Below, piece by piece: positions 36,182 to 46,215 of a DNA stretch of 64,000 bases. Origin of the DNA: Azospirillum thermophilum (GTDB lineage Bacteria; Pseudomonadota; Alphaproteobacteria; Azospirillales; Azospirillaceae); contig NZ_CP029352.1 in NCBI RefSeq assembly GCF_003130795.1, positions 299,001-363,000 of the forward strand, written 5' to 3'. Below the pieces are notes generated by a model. That model was not told where the DNA came from and made no database searches. It was given only the letters and a program-made list of their open reading frames with translations. The position numbers and the translations under genes were made by a program. Positions within the stretch are counted from its first letter, which is position 1; every line of letters begins with the position of its first letter.

Positions 36182-37375
36182 TCACGCGGTCAGGGATTGC
36201 AGGTCGGCGGCCGGAAGCCGGCGCGAGAAGATCTCGACGCGCCGGATGTGGCGGGCTCCGACCGGCACAGTGACGATGGAGCCGAGCCGCAGCGTCGTCA
36301 CCGCCGGCACCTGCCCCAGCCCGTCCGTCAACACAGAGCCCCCGCCCGTGCAGTAGGCGAAATCATTGACCGCCCAGGCGGCAGCCTCGCGCGTGACCGC
36401 TCCGATAGTCGCTGCAGGGCCGTATTCGAGCGCCTGAGACGTTCCGTTTTTTACCACCGCCAGGCCGCGGCCGGCGCCGGGGTTGTCCATCAGCATGATG
36501 CGGTTGGCGAAGGTGCCATCGTCGAGGCAGGCGGCGGCGGCGAACACGCCAGGAGGGAGCCGGCCCTCATAGGCGCTCTCCAGCAGCAGCGTCCCGGCCG
36601 AGGCATTCCACCAGCCGGCCAGCGGCATGGAGACGGCTTCGCCGCTGCGCGCCACGGTCGCCGTGGTCGTCGGCATGTAGGACGTGGGGAACGCCCCGAG
36701 CTCGAGCTGTGCCCCCCACAGATACAGGCCCGAGGAGCCATCGCCGGCGTAGACCGTTCCAGTCCCGTCGTGCGGACAGAAGATAGCTGCCGTCGCGGTG
36801 TTCGCCGCGCCCTTGGTTGCCGTCAGGCTGCACCGGTACCAGCCATTTCCGGCCGGGGCGATGGCCGCGGAGGGCGATGTGTAGTCGGTGCTGGCGACAG
36901 GCTGTGCAGCCACCGTGCCGGCCGACAGATCGAACAGGGCCGCTGCGGTCGAAGACGCGAAGTTGGCAAAGTAGATCTGGATCCGGCTGCGCTCAGCGGC
37001 CCGCGCGTAGATGCTGGCGGTCAGGGTCTCGGTCGATCCTGTTCGCACCCGGAAGAGGGAGTGCTCCACCGCGCTGCCGCTGGCTTCCAGCAACTTCTGC
37101 GCGGCGCCTCCATCTGGCGCCGTGACGGCACTGGCCGCGACGCTGGCGCTAGATGTGGCCCACGCCGCATTTGCGAGGTCAGCCGAGTAGGTCCAGAGGT
37201 TCCCCCGACCTTCCTCCACCAGCAAGCCCCGACACGCCAGCGTCACCGGGTCATAGTCGATCCGCGGCGTATCCGCCGGCACCACCTCGATCAGGCCAGA
37301 CGCGTTGACGCGCGTCGCCGTTCCGCTGCGCAGGCACGAGAGCCGCGACAGCGGGATATCCACCAAGCCGCCCAT
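36182..37375 (-). CDS. Phage tail fibre/spike-like structural protein
   Basis: 397 residues from ATG 37375, preceded by AGGAGGTGCCGC; a longer upstream frame is rejected. The sequence GNLWTYSADLANAAWATSSASVAASAVTAPDGGAAQKLLEAS and YLWGAQLELGAFPTSYMPTTTATVARS is the jelly-roll (concanavalin/LamG-like) pattern found in many phage head-spike and tail-fibre proteins. GARHIRRVEIFSRRLPAADLQSLTA closes it. Probably carbohydrate-binding; the host receptor is unknown. Confidence 0.6.
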   Translation of the reverse strand: MGGLVDIPLSRLSCLRSGTATRVNASGLIEVVPADTPRIDYDPVTLACRGLLVEEGRGNLWTYSADLANAAWATSSASVAASAVTAPDGGAAQKLLEASGSAVEHSLFRVRTGSTETLTASIYARAAERSRIQIYFANFASSTAAALFDLSAGTVAAQPVASTDYTSPSAAIAPAGNGWYRCSLTATKGAANTATAAIFCPHDGTGTVYAGDGSSGLYLWGAQLELGAFPTSYMPTTTATVARSGEAVSMPLAGWWNASAGTLLLESAYEGRLPPGVFAAAACLDDGTFANRIMLMDNPGAGRGLAVVKNGTSQALEYGPAATIGAVTREAAAWAVNDFAYCTGGGSVLTDGLGQVPAVTTLRLGSIVTVPVGARHIRRVEIFSRRLPAADLQSLTA

Positions 37376-37395
37376 GCGGCACCTCCTATGTGTGA

Positions 37396-39090
37396 TCAGC
37401 CGAAACAGAGAAGATCGACGCGACGGCCCTGTGCGCGCTGCCCGACCAGCCGCAGGGGCTTTCCGCCGGCCAGCCCCCAGCGGGGCCATGTCACGCTGAT
37501 GGTGTCGCCTAGACGTGGCAGATAGCCGGCCAGGCCGACCGGGACGCGGTAGTAGCGGCGTCCCGGCGGGTAGAGGGTCAGCAGGTTGTTGCACAGCGCC
37601 GTGGCGTCGGCCTCGGCATCGAACAGCGTATCCAGCGTCAGAGCCTTGGCGAGCGGCGACTTGCGCTGCCGCTCCGGCAGACCCACCGTCACCCGCCGGG
37701 ACTGCGCCGCCAGCTCCTGCCGGCGGTCCTCGGTCGGGATCGTCGGCACCGGGGCGATATCCGTCCCGGACAGGGGCATCCAGTTTCGGCGGTACCCAGC
37801 CTCCACCCGCCAGACGCAGGGGCCGATGTCGTCGGGCAGAGCCACCGGCTCGACCTCATCGACGATCTGCTCCGGACCGAGCGCCAGCCCGCCGCCCAGC
37901 GGCGAGGCCAACCGGCCGACCGACAGCAGCCCGTCGCCGGCATCGCCCCACCAGCAGGCCGCCGCGACCGCGACCTCGGTAGCCGCGGCGGCGATCGTCT
38001 TCTGCTCGCCGACGTGATAGCCGATGGTGCCCGGCAGGTAGGCCGACATCGATGCGAAGGACGACAGGGCAAGTGCGCTGGTGGCGACGCCACGCTCCAG
38101 CAGCCGCCGGATCACGCCGGCGGTGTCGGAAACGTAGCCGCCGACAGCATCGCCCCGCACGTCGGCGGTGACGGTGCCGCCGGGCGACGTGCCGAGACGC
38201 CAGCCCGAGCCGTCCGAGCCGAGCCAAGCCGCATAGCGACCGGGCGCCACCGTGGCGGCCCCGAGGGCGGCATAGCTGGTATAGACGGTGCCGTCCCAGG
38301 TCACCGGAGCACCGGAGATGTAGACGGCATCCACCGCCTGCATGAGGCGGTCGTGGCAACGGTAGATCAGCAGGCCGGGCGACACTAGGTCGCCGGAGAC
38401 GCCGCGGCACAGGCCGTAACTCTGCCGCATCGGCTTGCCCGTCAGCTCGGCCCCGCCGTCCGCCCCGCCGGTCCCGCCGTAGAGCGACAGGAGCGGCACG
38501 TCGAGGAGGTAACCGGCGTCGCGCATCCGGATGTGGAGGGAGCCGTCCGCCCACCAATCGAGCCCCTGCCCGCCAAAGACGGTGCCGGCGTCGCTGTACC
38601 GGCTCGACCGCCGCGGCAGCACCGCCACCCGGATCGGCGCGGCGTCGATGGCGTAGGCGTCCGGGTAGCTGTCGTAGATGCCGTCGGCATTGACGATCTG
38701 CAGCTCGCCGATGCTGACCGCCGCACGACCGGAGCCCGGAACGATGGGGATTGAGCGGTCAAATTGCGGCGGTTCGCACCTCCCCTCGAAATGGACGTTC
38801 GGCCGAACATCGTCCGGGCGACTGGTCCAGTCCCTATCCGACAGGTCGAGGCGGATGGATGGCGCCGCCGGCTGCGGGTAGGGCAGCGTCCCCCAAGCGC
38901 AGGTGCCCCAGGTCAGCGGCTTGTAGGTCGGCGCGACCTCCGCTCCGGTAGCCGGCTGCAGCTCGACCAGGAAGACGGCGTCGCACAGGCTGTCCTGCGC
39001 CGCCGCGGTGAAGGCGGCAGGCGCCGGTAGAGCGGCGTGGGATCGCACACCCCACGCCACCACGCCCCAAGCAGTGGTTCCCAATGTCAT
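37396..39090 (-). CDS. Phage tail-tip hub protein
   Basis: 564 residues from ATG 39090, overlapping the stop of the tape-measure gene (TAATG). Beta-rich with segments such as FEGRCEPPQFDRSIPIVPGSGRAAVSIGELQIVNADGIYD, DAGTVFGGQGLDWW and GLAGYLPRLGDTISVTWPRWGLAGGKPLRLVGQRAQGRRVDLLCFG. The C-terminal part resembles baseplate-hub proteins encoded directly after the tape measure. Assignment is by position and length; no catalytic motif was found. Confidence 0.55.
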   Translation of the reverse strand: MTLGTTAWGVVAWGVRSHAALPAPAAFTAAAQDSLCDAVFLVELQPATGAEVAPTYKPLTWGTCAWGTLPYPQPAAPSIRLDLSDRDWTSRPDDVRPNVHFEGRCEPPQFDRSIPIVPGSGRAAVSIGELQIVNADGIYDSYPDAYAIDAAPIRVAVLPRRSSRYSDAGTVFGGQGLDWWADGSLHIRMRDAGYLLDVPLLSLYGGTGGADGGAELTGKPMRQSYGLCRGVSGDLVSPGLLIYRCHDRLMQAVDAVYISGAPVTWDGTVYTSYAALGAATVAPGRYAAWLGSDGSGWRLGTSPGGTVTADVRGDAVGGYVSDTAGVIRRLLERGVATSALALSSFASMSAYLPGTIGYHVGEQKTIAAAATEVAVAAACWWGDAGDGLLSVGRLASPLGGGLALGPEQIVDEVEPVALPDDIGPCVWRVEAGYRRNWMPLSGTDIAPVPTIPTEDRRQELAAQSRRVTVGLPERQRKSPLAKALTLDTLFDAEADATALCNNLLTLYPPGRRYYRVPVGLAGYLPRLGDTISVTWPRWGLAGGKPLRLVGQRAQGRRVDLLCFG

Positions 39091-42000
39091 TACGCCACCA
39101 TCGACAGATTGGACGCTCTGCGCTGCTCGGCCCGCAGTTCCGCCACCTCCTGCCGGAGGCGGGCAATCTCGGCACGCAGCTCGCCCGTCGACTGGCCGAT
39201 AGCCCGCACGACGGCGCCGGTATCCACGTTGACCGTGACGGCCGGGACCTCCGGCTTGGCGGCGCCGGCAAGGATCTGCCGGGTCTGGTCGGCCGAGAAG
39301 ATCCGAGACGGGCCGGTCCACTCCAGCTCCGGCCCGCGCTCGCCAACGATGCGGAGACCGCCGCCGAAATCGCCCCCGGCGGCGAACCCGGGCAGGCCCA
39401 GGGCATGGCCCAGGCTGGAGATCGACGCCCGGATCCACTGCTCCTGCGCGGCATACTGCGCCGTGCCCTTGACCATCACCGCGGCGGATGCGGACAACAG
39501 GGCATCGGCCGCCGCGGTGGCAGCGGCGATGTCGCCCGACACGCGCGCGGCGGCCACGGCATCGCCGAAAGCACCCTGCGCCACGGTCAGCTTGGCGCTC
39601 GGTGAGAGCGACGAGCTGTCCCCGAGCGCCTTCCTCAGCAGCCAATCGTTGAGCTTGGACAGCGCCTCTGCCTGTTTGGTCGTAGCGATGACGCTCTCAA
39701 CCTGCTCCTTGCGCAGTCGCGCGAAGGCTTCCGCCACGTCATCCACGCCGTGCATGGCGTCGGCGAGGATCTCCAAGTTCTTCACGGCAGCCTGATCATC
39801 GCCTAGGCTGTTGACCAGATTGACGATCTGGGCGCCATAGAGCAGGACGGCCTTGCTCCCGTCCTGACCGGTGGACAGAAGCTGTTGCCCCACCGCCTCG
39901 AAGGTGGAGCGGATCGACATCGCCTGATCCACGAACCCCTGTCCGCGGGCGGCGCGGATCGCGGTATCGATCAGCCGGCCGGTCGCCCGCTCCGCGCTCT
40001 CGCATATCCATCGATCGCCAGTCCGAGCTGCCGCGCCCGGTCCCGGGCTGCAACAAAGGACTGGGCGACCGAGGCCACAGCAGCGGCGACTTGGTCGGGC
40101 TGGGCCTTGCCCACCTGGTCGAACGCCGTGCGGAAGTCGGTCGCCGCGAGCTGGAGGTTCGCGACCAGCTGCTCGACCGGCAGGCCGATGCTGGCCTGAA
40201 GCGCCTTCTGGATGTTCTGGGCGATGACCGGGTTGCCCCCGTCAGCCCACTTCGTGGTGCCGTCCGTCAGGATGCCCTGCAGCACCTCGGACACCAACGC
40301 CGCTGCGGCAGAGGAAGGATCGCCGAACTCGGTCCGGTTGTTATCGCCGCGGTTGATGAACCACTTATTGCCCTCCTCGAAATACTGGATCTCGGGGATG
40401 ACACGCTCCTGCGTATTGGTCGCCCCGCCGCGGTCAGAGCGGCGTTGATGGTCGACGCGACGGATGCGCCAACCTGCCGCACCGCGTCGGTCGATCCCCC
40501 ATTGTCCGCCAGGGCGTTCCGCACGCCAAAGCTGTTCCCGACGCCCGACCCGATGGCGACGGCGCTATTCGGCCCGACAGACTTCCCAGGCCCGAACATG
40601 CCGCCCAGGACCGTCCCCAGGAACGCGCCGGCCACCGCGCCGATGGGGCCGGCGGCCATGCCGAGCTCGGCGCCAAGCATCGTGCCGCCAAGCGCGCCGC
40701 CGGCCACGGACCCGAGGGTCCCGCCGACCATGCCGCCGATGCCGCCCTTGCCGCCCAAGCCCAGCAGATTGGCGCCCAGGCTGCCAATGATGCCCCAGGG
40801 AGAGGCGTCGAGGCCCAGGCCGATGCCCTGCGACAGGCCGGCCGAGCCGGTCAGGTCGAACACCGCCTCCGACGCGCCGGAGATGATCGACTGCCCGATG
40901 CCGCCACCGCCGCCCAGCAGACTGCCGAGCGAGCCGATGTTCGAGAGCGTGCCGAGCATGCCCATACCACCAGTCCCGCCGGCTGCAGCGGTGCCGGACG
41001 AGCGCGACAGGCCGATGGAGCCTCCTCCGAAGAAGTCGGCCGCTGTCGGGAGGTTCGTGCCGAACACCGCGTTCTTGATGGGGTTCAGAACCGCCATCTT
41101 GAGCGCCAATGTCTGGAACTCCGTCGCCAGCCCCTTGACCGCATTCGCCCAGGTCTTGGTGCTGTCCCCGCCCTTCACCACGGCGTCGATGACCGACGAA
41201 AATGCCTGATCGCCGAACCGCTCCAGCTCCTGATAGGCCGCCTGCAACCGATCAGTTTCGAGCGACTGCCGGGCGATGGCCTCAGCGTTTTTGATGTAGG
41301 CTTGGCTCTCAGCATCCATGATGTCGCGATGCTGGTTGCGCAGGTAGATGATCGCCTGGAGACGCGCGATCTCTACCGCCCGCTGTTCAGCCGATGCCCC
41401 CATAAGCCGTAGTTGGGCTTGGCCAAGCTCCAACTGGTCCTTCTGCTGTTGGATCGCCTGGGCAATCTGCTGCTTCTTCTGCGCCCGCTCGTCGTCCAGG
41501 ATGGCCGCGGTCTTCTCCTCGATGATCTTCCGCAGCTTCTCCGCGGTCTCCCCCGAGGCGTTCTCCAGCTTGATCGTTTCGGTCAGCGTGCCGATCCGGA
41601 CCTTCTCGGCCATCTCAGCCGCGTAGCCAGCCTCCACCCCCTGCATCGTGGCGTTCGCCACCGCTTCCCGGCCAGCCACCTCCTGCTGGTAGGTCTGCAG
41701 CGCCTGCGCCGATGTGGCCGCCTGGGTGGCCGCACGCTCGTTCAGGATCTGCCGGTAGCGGGTCTCGACGTCGATCCAGCTCTGCAGGCTGTCGAGCTGC
41801 GCCTGACGCATCGCCGCCGCGCGCTCGCCGGCCGCTGCCGACTGCATGTAGGCGTCAGCCATGTTCAGGCTCTCTCGGGCCTGGATGGTGATCTGCGCCG
41901 TCTGGTCAGCGATGGCAGCCGAAAGCTGGACACGGGCCATGCGCTCAGCCTCAAGCTGAGCATTCTGCGCCGCCTGCGGGGACTTGCCGGCGTTGATGGC

Positions 42001-43632
42001 CGCCGTGTACGCCTGTGCCCCTGCCACGGCGATCTGGCGCTCTGCTCCCACCTTCTTCATGGCCTGCGCCAACAGGTCGTTGGCGTGGCGGAGATCCGAG
42101 AGTTCTCCTGCCTCCTTCGGCGTCATGCCGTTCGACAACACAGACGGCTTGACGCCAGGAACAGGGGTTCCAGCAGGGGCCAGAGGGGGCAGCACGCCAT
42201 GCCCGTTCTGCTCATGGCTTTGCGGAGAGGACGTGACTTCCGGACCCTTTGGCACCTGGATCAGCCCGCCCCCGAACATCGGGTTGGAGCCAAGCTGCCA
42301 CTTCGCAAACTGCTCAGGGCTCGGGTTCTTCAGAAAATCGGCGAACCCCTGCAGCCACTCTCCTCCGGTGGTCAGAATTTTAATCGTGATCGGATGAGAA
42401 GCCGCCGTGGTTGCCAGATCGTCGTATGCGGTTTTGATGTTCTCGAGAGCTGCTTGGGTTGGCGTCAGCGCCTCGTGGTGCAGCCCATCGAACTTCTGCT
42501 TGAGGCCGTCCAGGACGATCTGGAGCGCCTGGGTGCGATTGCCGTGCTCATAGGCCGCGCGGGCGGCCTCGTACTGGGCGAGCGACAGAGCCCCCGTCTC
42601 CTCGTAGGCCTGACGGATGCCGGGAATACCCGCCGTGAGATAGCCAACCGCCTTCTTGAAGGCCTCCGCGGCGTCGCCGAACTTGACAGCCATGTCCGGC
42701 GCGAGGTCGGCAATCTGGCTGATCTGCGACTTGCTGAGGGACTGCTGGACGCTCGACACGGTGCTGAGGATCGACACGGCATCGGAGCGTGCAACCCCGC
42801 GATGCGACAGAGCGGTGACCATCCCCTCCAGGTCTGCCGCCGTCACCTGGGCCTGCTGGCTTCCCGCCTTCAGAGCCGCCGTGAACGAACGCATCTCGCT
42901 CGACGCCTGGACCAGCTTCAGCGCGACCGAGCCGATTGTCGCTACGGCGGCGGCCATGGGCACGCCAAGTGCAATCATCGCCGTGGTCGAGAGGCCGGCG
43001 TTCTTCGCCATCTCGGCAAAGGCGGGCGCCGTCTGCGTCGTCTGCGTCAATAGGGTCTGGCCGATGGGCAGGCCAGCCGAAATGCTCTGGAAGGTGTTGA
43101 TGACGCCGGACCGGAGAACCTGCTGGCTCTCGTAGGACAGCTTGAATGCACCGGCCATCGCCTTGGACGTCTCGGCAGCCGTGGTCATGGTCTGGTGGAC
43201 CCTCACCAGGGCCTCTTCGGCGCTGAGGTGACCGGCGCGCAGTTGCCGCTGGATCTCGACCAGCTCCTTGGACTTCGCAGACAGGACGGCCGTGGCCGAC
43301 GCGGTGCCCTCGGCAGAGCGTTGACCAGCGGAGAACTGGTTGGAGAGCGTCTTCATTCCGCTCTCGAGGCGCGCCTGCTCGTCCGCCAGCTTCTTGTGCG
43401 CGGCATAGACCGGGTCCACCGCCGAGAGCAGCCCCTCCAGCGAAGACGCCTGACGCGCGGTGACCTTGGCGGCGTTGTCGACCTGCGTCGAATAGCCCTG
43501 CACGCCGTTGGTCAGGTCAACGATCTTCCCTTCCAGCTTGCCAATGCTCGACGTGATGGACGCGGCTTTGGCCTCCAGATCGCGCGCGTCGATCGACAGG
43601 ACGGTGATGATCTCGTTGCGCTGCGTCGCCAT
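39090..43632 (-). pseudogene. Tail tape measure protein gene broken by two -1 frameshifts
   Basis: Start ATG 43632 (GAGGAACCGGCCG upstream). About 1070 codons in the first frame: a coiled-coil N-terminus, ALSHRGVARSDAVSILSTVSSVQQSLSKSQ, long Ala/Gln helices and a Gly-rich hydrophobic region near residues 960-1050, typical of tape measures that set tail length. The frame is lost at a G4 run (C4 at 40423-40426); one base back gives GGATNTQERVIPEIQYFEEGN. It is lost again near 40000-40010, after which GFVDQAMSIRSTFEAV and the usual end FAAGGDFGGGLRIVGERGPELE continue to 39090. As written the full-length product cannot be made. Confidence 0.8.
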
Positions 43633-43755
43633 CGGCCGGTTCCTCATAGAAAAAGGCGCCACGGACTCGCCGGGCGCCTGATGGTTCGATTTCCAAGGGT
43701 AGACTCTCGCCGCCCTGCGGGCGACGATGCACGGTTTCAACCTCGAGGACGTGCT

Positions 43756-44289
43756 ATGCGATCAATCCTGACGGCAGCGGCCATATTCTTGCCCTTAGTC
43801 TCGGCATCTGCGGCAGACGAACCATTCACGTTCATGGGGCACGCCATCGGAGATCCATTGGCGAAATGGAAGTCATCGCTTGATATTAACGACACCATTG
43901 GTTGGTGCAAGAAACCAAACGAACTCGGCGTCAAGCGATGCAACGACAAAAGCCTTAAGAAGGAGGGTCTATCAAATAAAATTGGCACGGCGTACGTGAA
44001 TTGGCTTTACTGGATATACCTTGATGACAAGCTGGCCGGCTTCGAACTATCTGGACAATGGGCAGATGTTGAGGCGTTAAGAGACATGTTAATCGGAAAA
44101 TTCGGTCGACCAGATGAAATTGGTGGCGATACATGGACATGGCACATGTCAAACGGCCCGCTGGTCCTGGAGCAAGATCGCGGTAAGTCGCTACTGCACA
44201 TGTTTGATGAGGCATCTCTGCGCGTCGTCGAGCAGCGGCAGGTCGCGAAGAAGAACGAGAGCATGGAAGCCGGAAAGCGCTCCTTCTGA
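43756..44289 (+). CDS. Secreted protein of unknown function, likely prophage moron
   Basis: 177 residues. A signal peptide (MRSILTAAAIFLPLVSASA, cleavage before ADEPF) leads into a soluble domain with FMGHAIGDPLAKWKSS, GWCKKPNELGVKRCNDKS, FGRPDEIGGDTWTWHMSNGPLVLEQ. The pattern resembles small periplasmic proteins of Gram-negative bacteria, with no firm family. It is rightward against the leftward tail genes and AT-richer than they are, so it was probably acquired separately and may be expressed in the lysogen. Confidence 0.6.
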   Translation: MRSILTAAAIFLPLVSASAADEPFTFMGHAIGDPLAKWKSSLDINDTIGWCKKPNELGVKRCNDKSLKKEGLSNKIGTAYVNWLYWIYLDDKLAGFELSGQWADVEALRDMLIGKFGRPDEIGGDTWTWHMSNGPLVLEQDRGKSLLHMFDEASLRVVEQRQVAKKNESMEAGKRSF

Positions 44290-44324
44290 GGATAGGGCGG
44301 CCCCTTAGAGCCGCCCCACCCTTC

Positions 44325-44525
44325 TCAGGTCGCCAGCGATCTGGCGATCAGCAGCACCGCCTTCCGCTGTTCATCGGTCATGCTCCGGAACGACCGGATC
44401 AGGAGCCATTCGTCCGCCGACAGGTCGCTGACGGCGACTGCGGCGCTGGAGGTGGTGGCCGCCGCGAGGCAAGCCACCACCGATCCCGCCAGGATCTCCC
44501 GGCGGGGCATGGAGGTCGTCTGCAT
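44325..44525 (-). CDS. Small protein with a possible signal sequence
   Basis: 66 residues from ATG 44525 (GAGG upstream; an internal ATG at 44510 is possible). PRREILAGSVVACLAAATTSSAAVAV looks like a Tat-type or transmembrane leader, followed by LSADEWLLIRSFRSMTDEQRKAVLLIARSLA, a motif frequent at the ends of phage-associated DNA-binding proteins. Not assigned; converges with the secreted-protein gene. Confidence 0.45.
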   Translation of the reverse strand: MQTTSMPRREILAGSVVACLAAATTSSAAVAVSDLSADEWLLIRSFRSMTDEQRKAVLLIARSLAT

Positions 44526-44532
44526 GGAGGCC

Positions 44533-45324
44533 TCAGTGCTGGGTGTGGCCGTTGGACGACGGGGCGCCCAGCTTCTTGGCGAGGTGCGCGAGGCCGGCCG
44601 GCGTGACCCGGACGCGCTCCACCACCCGGTCGCCGCCGTTCACATGGTCCGGCACCACCGCGACCTTATGCTCCAGCAGGCCGGCCCGCAGCTTGTCCTG
44701 ATGGGCCAGCCAGTCCTTGTTGCCCGCCCGACGGTAGATCCACTTCTGGGCGTGCAGCCATGCCGTCAGATCCTTGATCCGCTGGCACTGCAGCGCCTTG
44801 GCCGCCTCCGTGATGGACAGAGAGCCTTCAGCGTTGGCGATGCGGTCGTAGGCCTCCACCACCGGGGCCTGCTCCTTGACCTTCTCCTCCAGCGCCAGAA
44901 CCTTCTCGGTGTAGTTCAGCAGCAGGCCGCGCATCGCCGCCGGGTCGTTCAGAACGGCCATGGGGTCCACCGGCGCAACCGCGCCGCGCTCATAGGCGTC
45001 GAACTTCTCGATAATCTCGATGGTGATCTCCGTCGCCTCCGGCGTCTCCGACTTCGCCGTGATGAAGATCGCCTGCTTGCGGTTCAGGTAGTGGGCCTTG
45101 CCGGGCCTTCCGCCCCTCGGAGATGTTTCCGCCACCGTGGCGGAAATACCGAGGGCCGCCAGGGCATCAGCGTGTCGCTCGATCAGGTTGCGGATCTTGT
45201 GCGGATCGGAAAACCCGAGTCGGGCCGCAAGGTCGAGGTCGCGGATGCGCGGCTCGCCGTTGATGCTGGTCGGCTCCAGTCGGCCATTGCCATTGCCGCC
45301 GGTCGGGGTCATATTGGTCGCCAT
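44533..45324 (-). CDS. Phage antirepressor-type protein
   Basis: 263 residues from ATG 45324 (AAGGAG upstream). The N-terminal domain (RIRDLDLAARLGFSDPHKIRNLIERHADALAALG...RGGRPGKAHYLNRKQAIFITAKSETPEATEITIEIIEKFDAYERG) is a Rha/antirepressor-like winged helix. The C-terminal part (EGSLSITEAAKALQCQRIKDLTAWLHAQKWIYRRAGNKDWLAHQDKLRAGLLEHK) is the ANT/KilA-C-type domain. Such proteins inactivate repressors or control phage genes. Its position among tail genes is unusual. Confidence 0.8.
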   Translation of the reverse strand: MATNMTPTGGNGNGRLEPTSINGEPRIRDLDLAARLGFSDPHKIRNLIERHADALAALGISATVAETSPRGGRPGKAHYLNRKQAIFITAKSETPEATEITIEIIEKFDAYERGAVAPVDPMAVLNDPAAMRGLLLNYTEKVLALEEKVKEQAPVVEAYDRIANAEGSLSITEAAKALQCQRIKDLTAWLHAQKWIYRRAGNKDWLAHQDKLRAGLLEHKVAVVPDHVNGGDRVVERVRVTPAGLAHLAKKLGAPSSNGHTQH

Positions 45325-45403
45325 GCACTTGCTCCTTTCGTGAGTGTCAAGGCCGGTGATCGGGGCGTGGTTGGCGCCTTCCCCGATCACCGGCTTTTCA
45401 ATT

Positions 45404-45577
45404 TCAGGCCGGCACATGGCCAGCCTTCGCCGCTTCCATTTTGAGCCCAGCTTCAATGAGCTTGCGCAGAGCCTCCGCGTCAGTCCTGAAGCGTTTCTCG
45501 AACCGATAGTCGTCGACCCTCTGTGCCAACTCTGCCGGGATCAGCAGGGCCTTGCGCACCGTCGCATCCTGTGTCAT
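45404..45577 (-). CDS. Ribbon-helix-helix regulator, leftward
   Basis: 57 residues from ATG 45577 (GAGGTCGCGA upstream). TVRKALLIPAELAQRVDDYRFEKRFRTDAEALRKLIEAGLKM is an Arc/MetJ-type ribbon-helix-helix: a basic beta-strand, then two helices. Dimers bind operators through the strand. It is divergent from another RHH protein and upstream of the antirepressor gene. Confidence 0.7.
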   Translation of the reverse strand: MTQDATVRKALLIPAELAQRVDDYRFEKRFRTDAEALRKLIEAGLKMEAAKAGHVPA

Positions 45578-45596
45578 TCGCGACCTCATCATTCAA

Positions 45597-45688
45597 TGCA
45601 TCAACGTTGCATCACAAATCTAGCTAGGGCTAATCCGTGACGCAACGCTTTTTGATGCTGTTGACGATTTTTGCTGAACCTGTATCGT
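45597..45688. promoter_or_regulatory. Control region between two divergent RHH genes
   Basis: TGCATCA occurs twice, at 45597-45603 and 45608-45614, 11 bp apart, the spacing expected for cooperative RHH dimers. Rightward TTGACG (45661) - 16 bp - TATCGT (45683-45688) is a plausible promoter whose start would fall at or just before ATG 45696, giving a nearly leaderless message. Confidence 0.4.
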
Positions 45689-45695
45689 CGCAATC

Positions 45696-46160
45696 ATGAC
45701 AACGACGCCGAAGCCGCCCCCGCGCAAGAACGTCGCGCTCCCTCCCGATGTGGTAGAGCGCGTTGATGCATTTCGGAAAGCTCAGAACATCAGCTCTGAG
45801 AGCGACGCGCTGCGTCGCCTCATAGAAACTGGCTTGAATTTCTATGATCGCCCGCGTGATTTGTTCATGAGGTGCGCTCTCGCCCACAAAAACGGAAATA
45901 CTATTGGTGAAATAGTAGCCACGATCCTCAACGATCATCCGCTCGTTGAAGAGGTGAAAATGCGGCCTGACAGCCTTAGCATTATCATCCGCGGTGATTT
46001 CGAAATCTATTTTAGCCGTGATGCAGCCGAATGGTCCTTTGGTGAAACTGGCCATTCGCCTCACTTGTATTTCCCTCCTCGGCCCGAAGGAGGGTATGTT
46101 TCGCGTGGGGGCACTGCTCAATCTCAAAATTCTGACGATGATGATGAGATCCCGTTCTAA
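45696..46160 (+). CDS. Ribbon-helix-helix regulator with C-terminal extension, rightward
   Basis: 154 residues. RKNVALPPDVVERVDAFRKAQNISSESDALRRLIETGLNFYDRP is a ribbon-helix-helix domain at about 10-55. The C-terminal hundred residues (GNTIGEIVATILNDHPLVEEVKMRPDSLSIIIRGDFEIYFSRDAAEWSFGE) are an unknown domain ending in an acidic DDDDEIPF. AT-richer than the surrounding tail genes. Together with the leftward RHH gene it forms a divergent switch-like pair. Confidence 0.65.
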   Translation: MTTTPKPPPRKNVALPPDVVERVDAFRKAQNISSESDALRRLIETGLNFYDRPRDLFMRCALAHKNGNTIGEIVATILNDHPLVEEVKMRPDSLSIIIRGDFEIYFSRDAAEWSFGETGHSPHLYFPPRPEGGYVSRGGTAQSQNSDDDDEIPF

Positions 46161-46215
46161 CGAGCTGCTATCACGACGGCGCCAGCTTTCACGCCGGCAA
46201 TACTAGCCCGCCCCC

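Noticed and set aside
35645..37525. Long rightward open frame opposite the tail genes (626 codons)
   Set aside because: Composition is that of an antisense shadow, there is no ribosome-binding site, and the leftward genes show phage motifs and proper start signals.
41413..43053. Rightward open frame of 546 codons opposite the tape measure gene
   Set aside because: Arg/Leu-rich shadow of a coiled-coil gene, no start signal.
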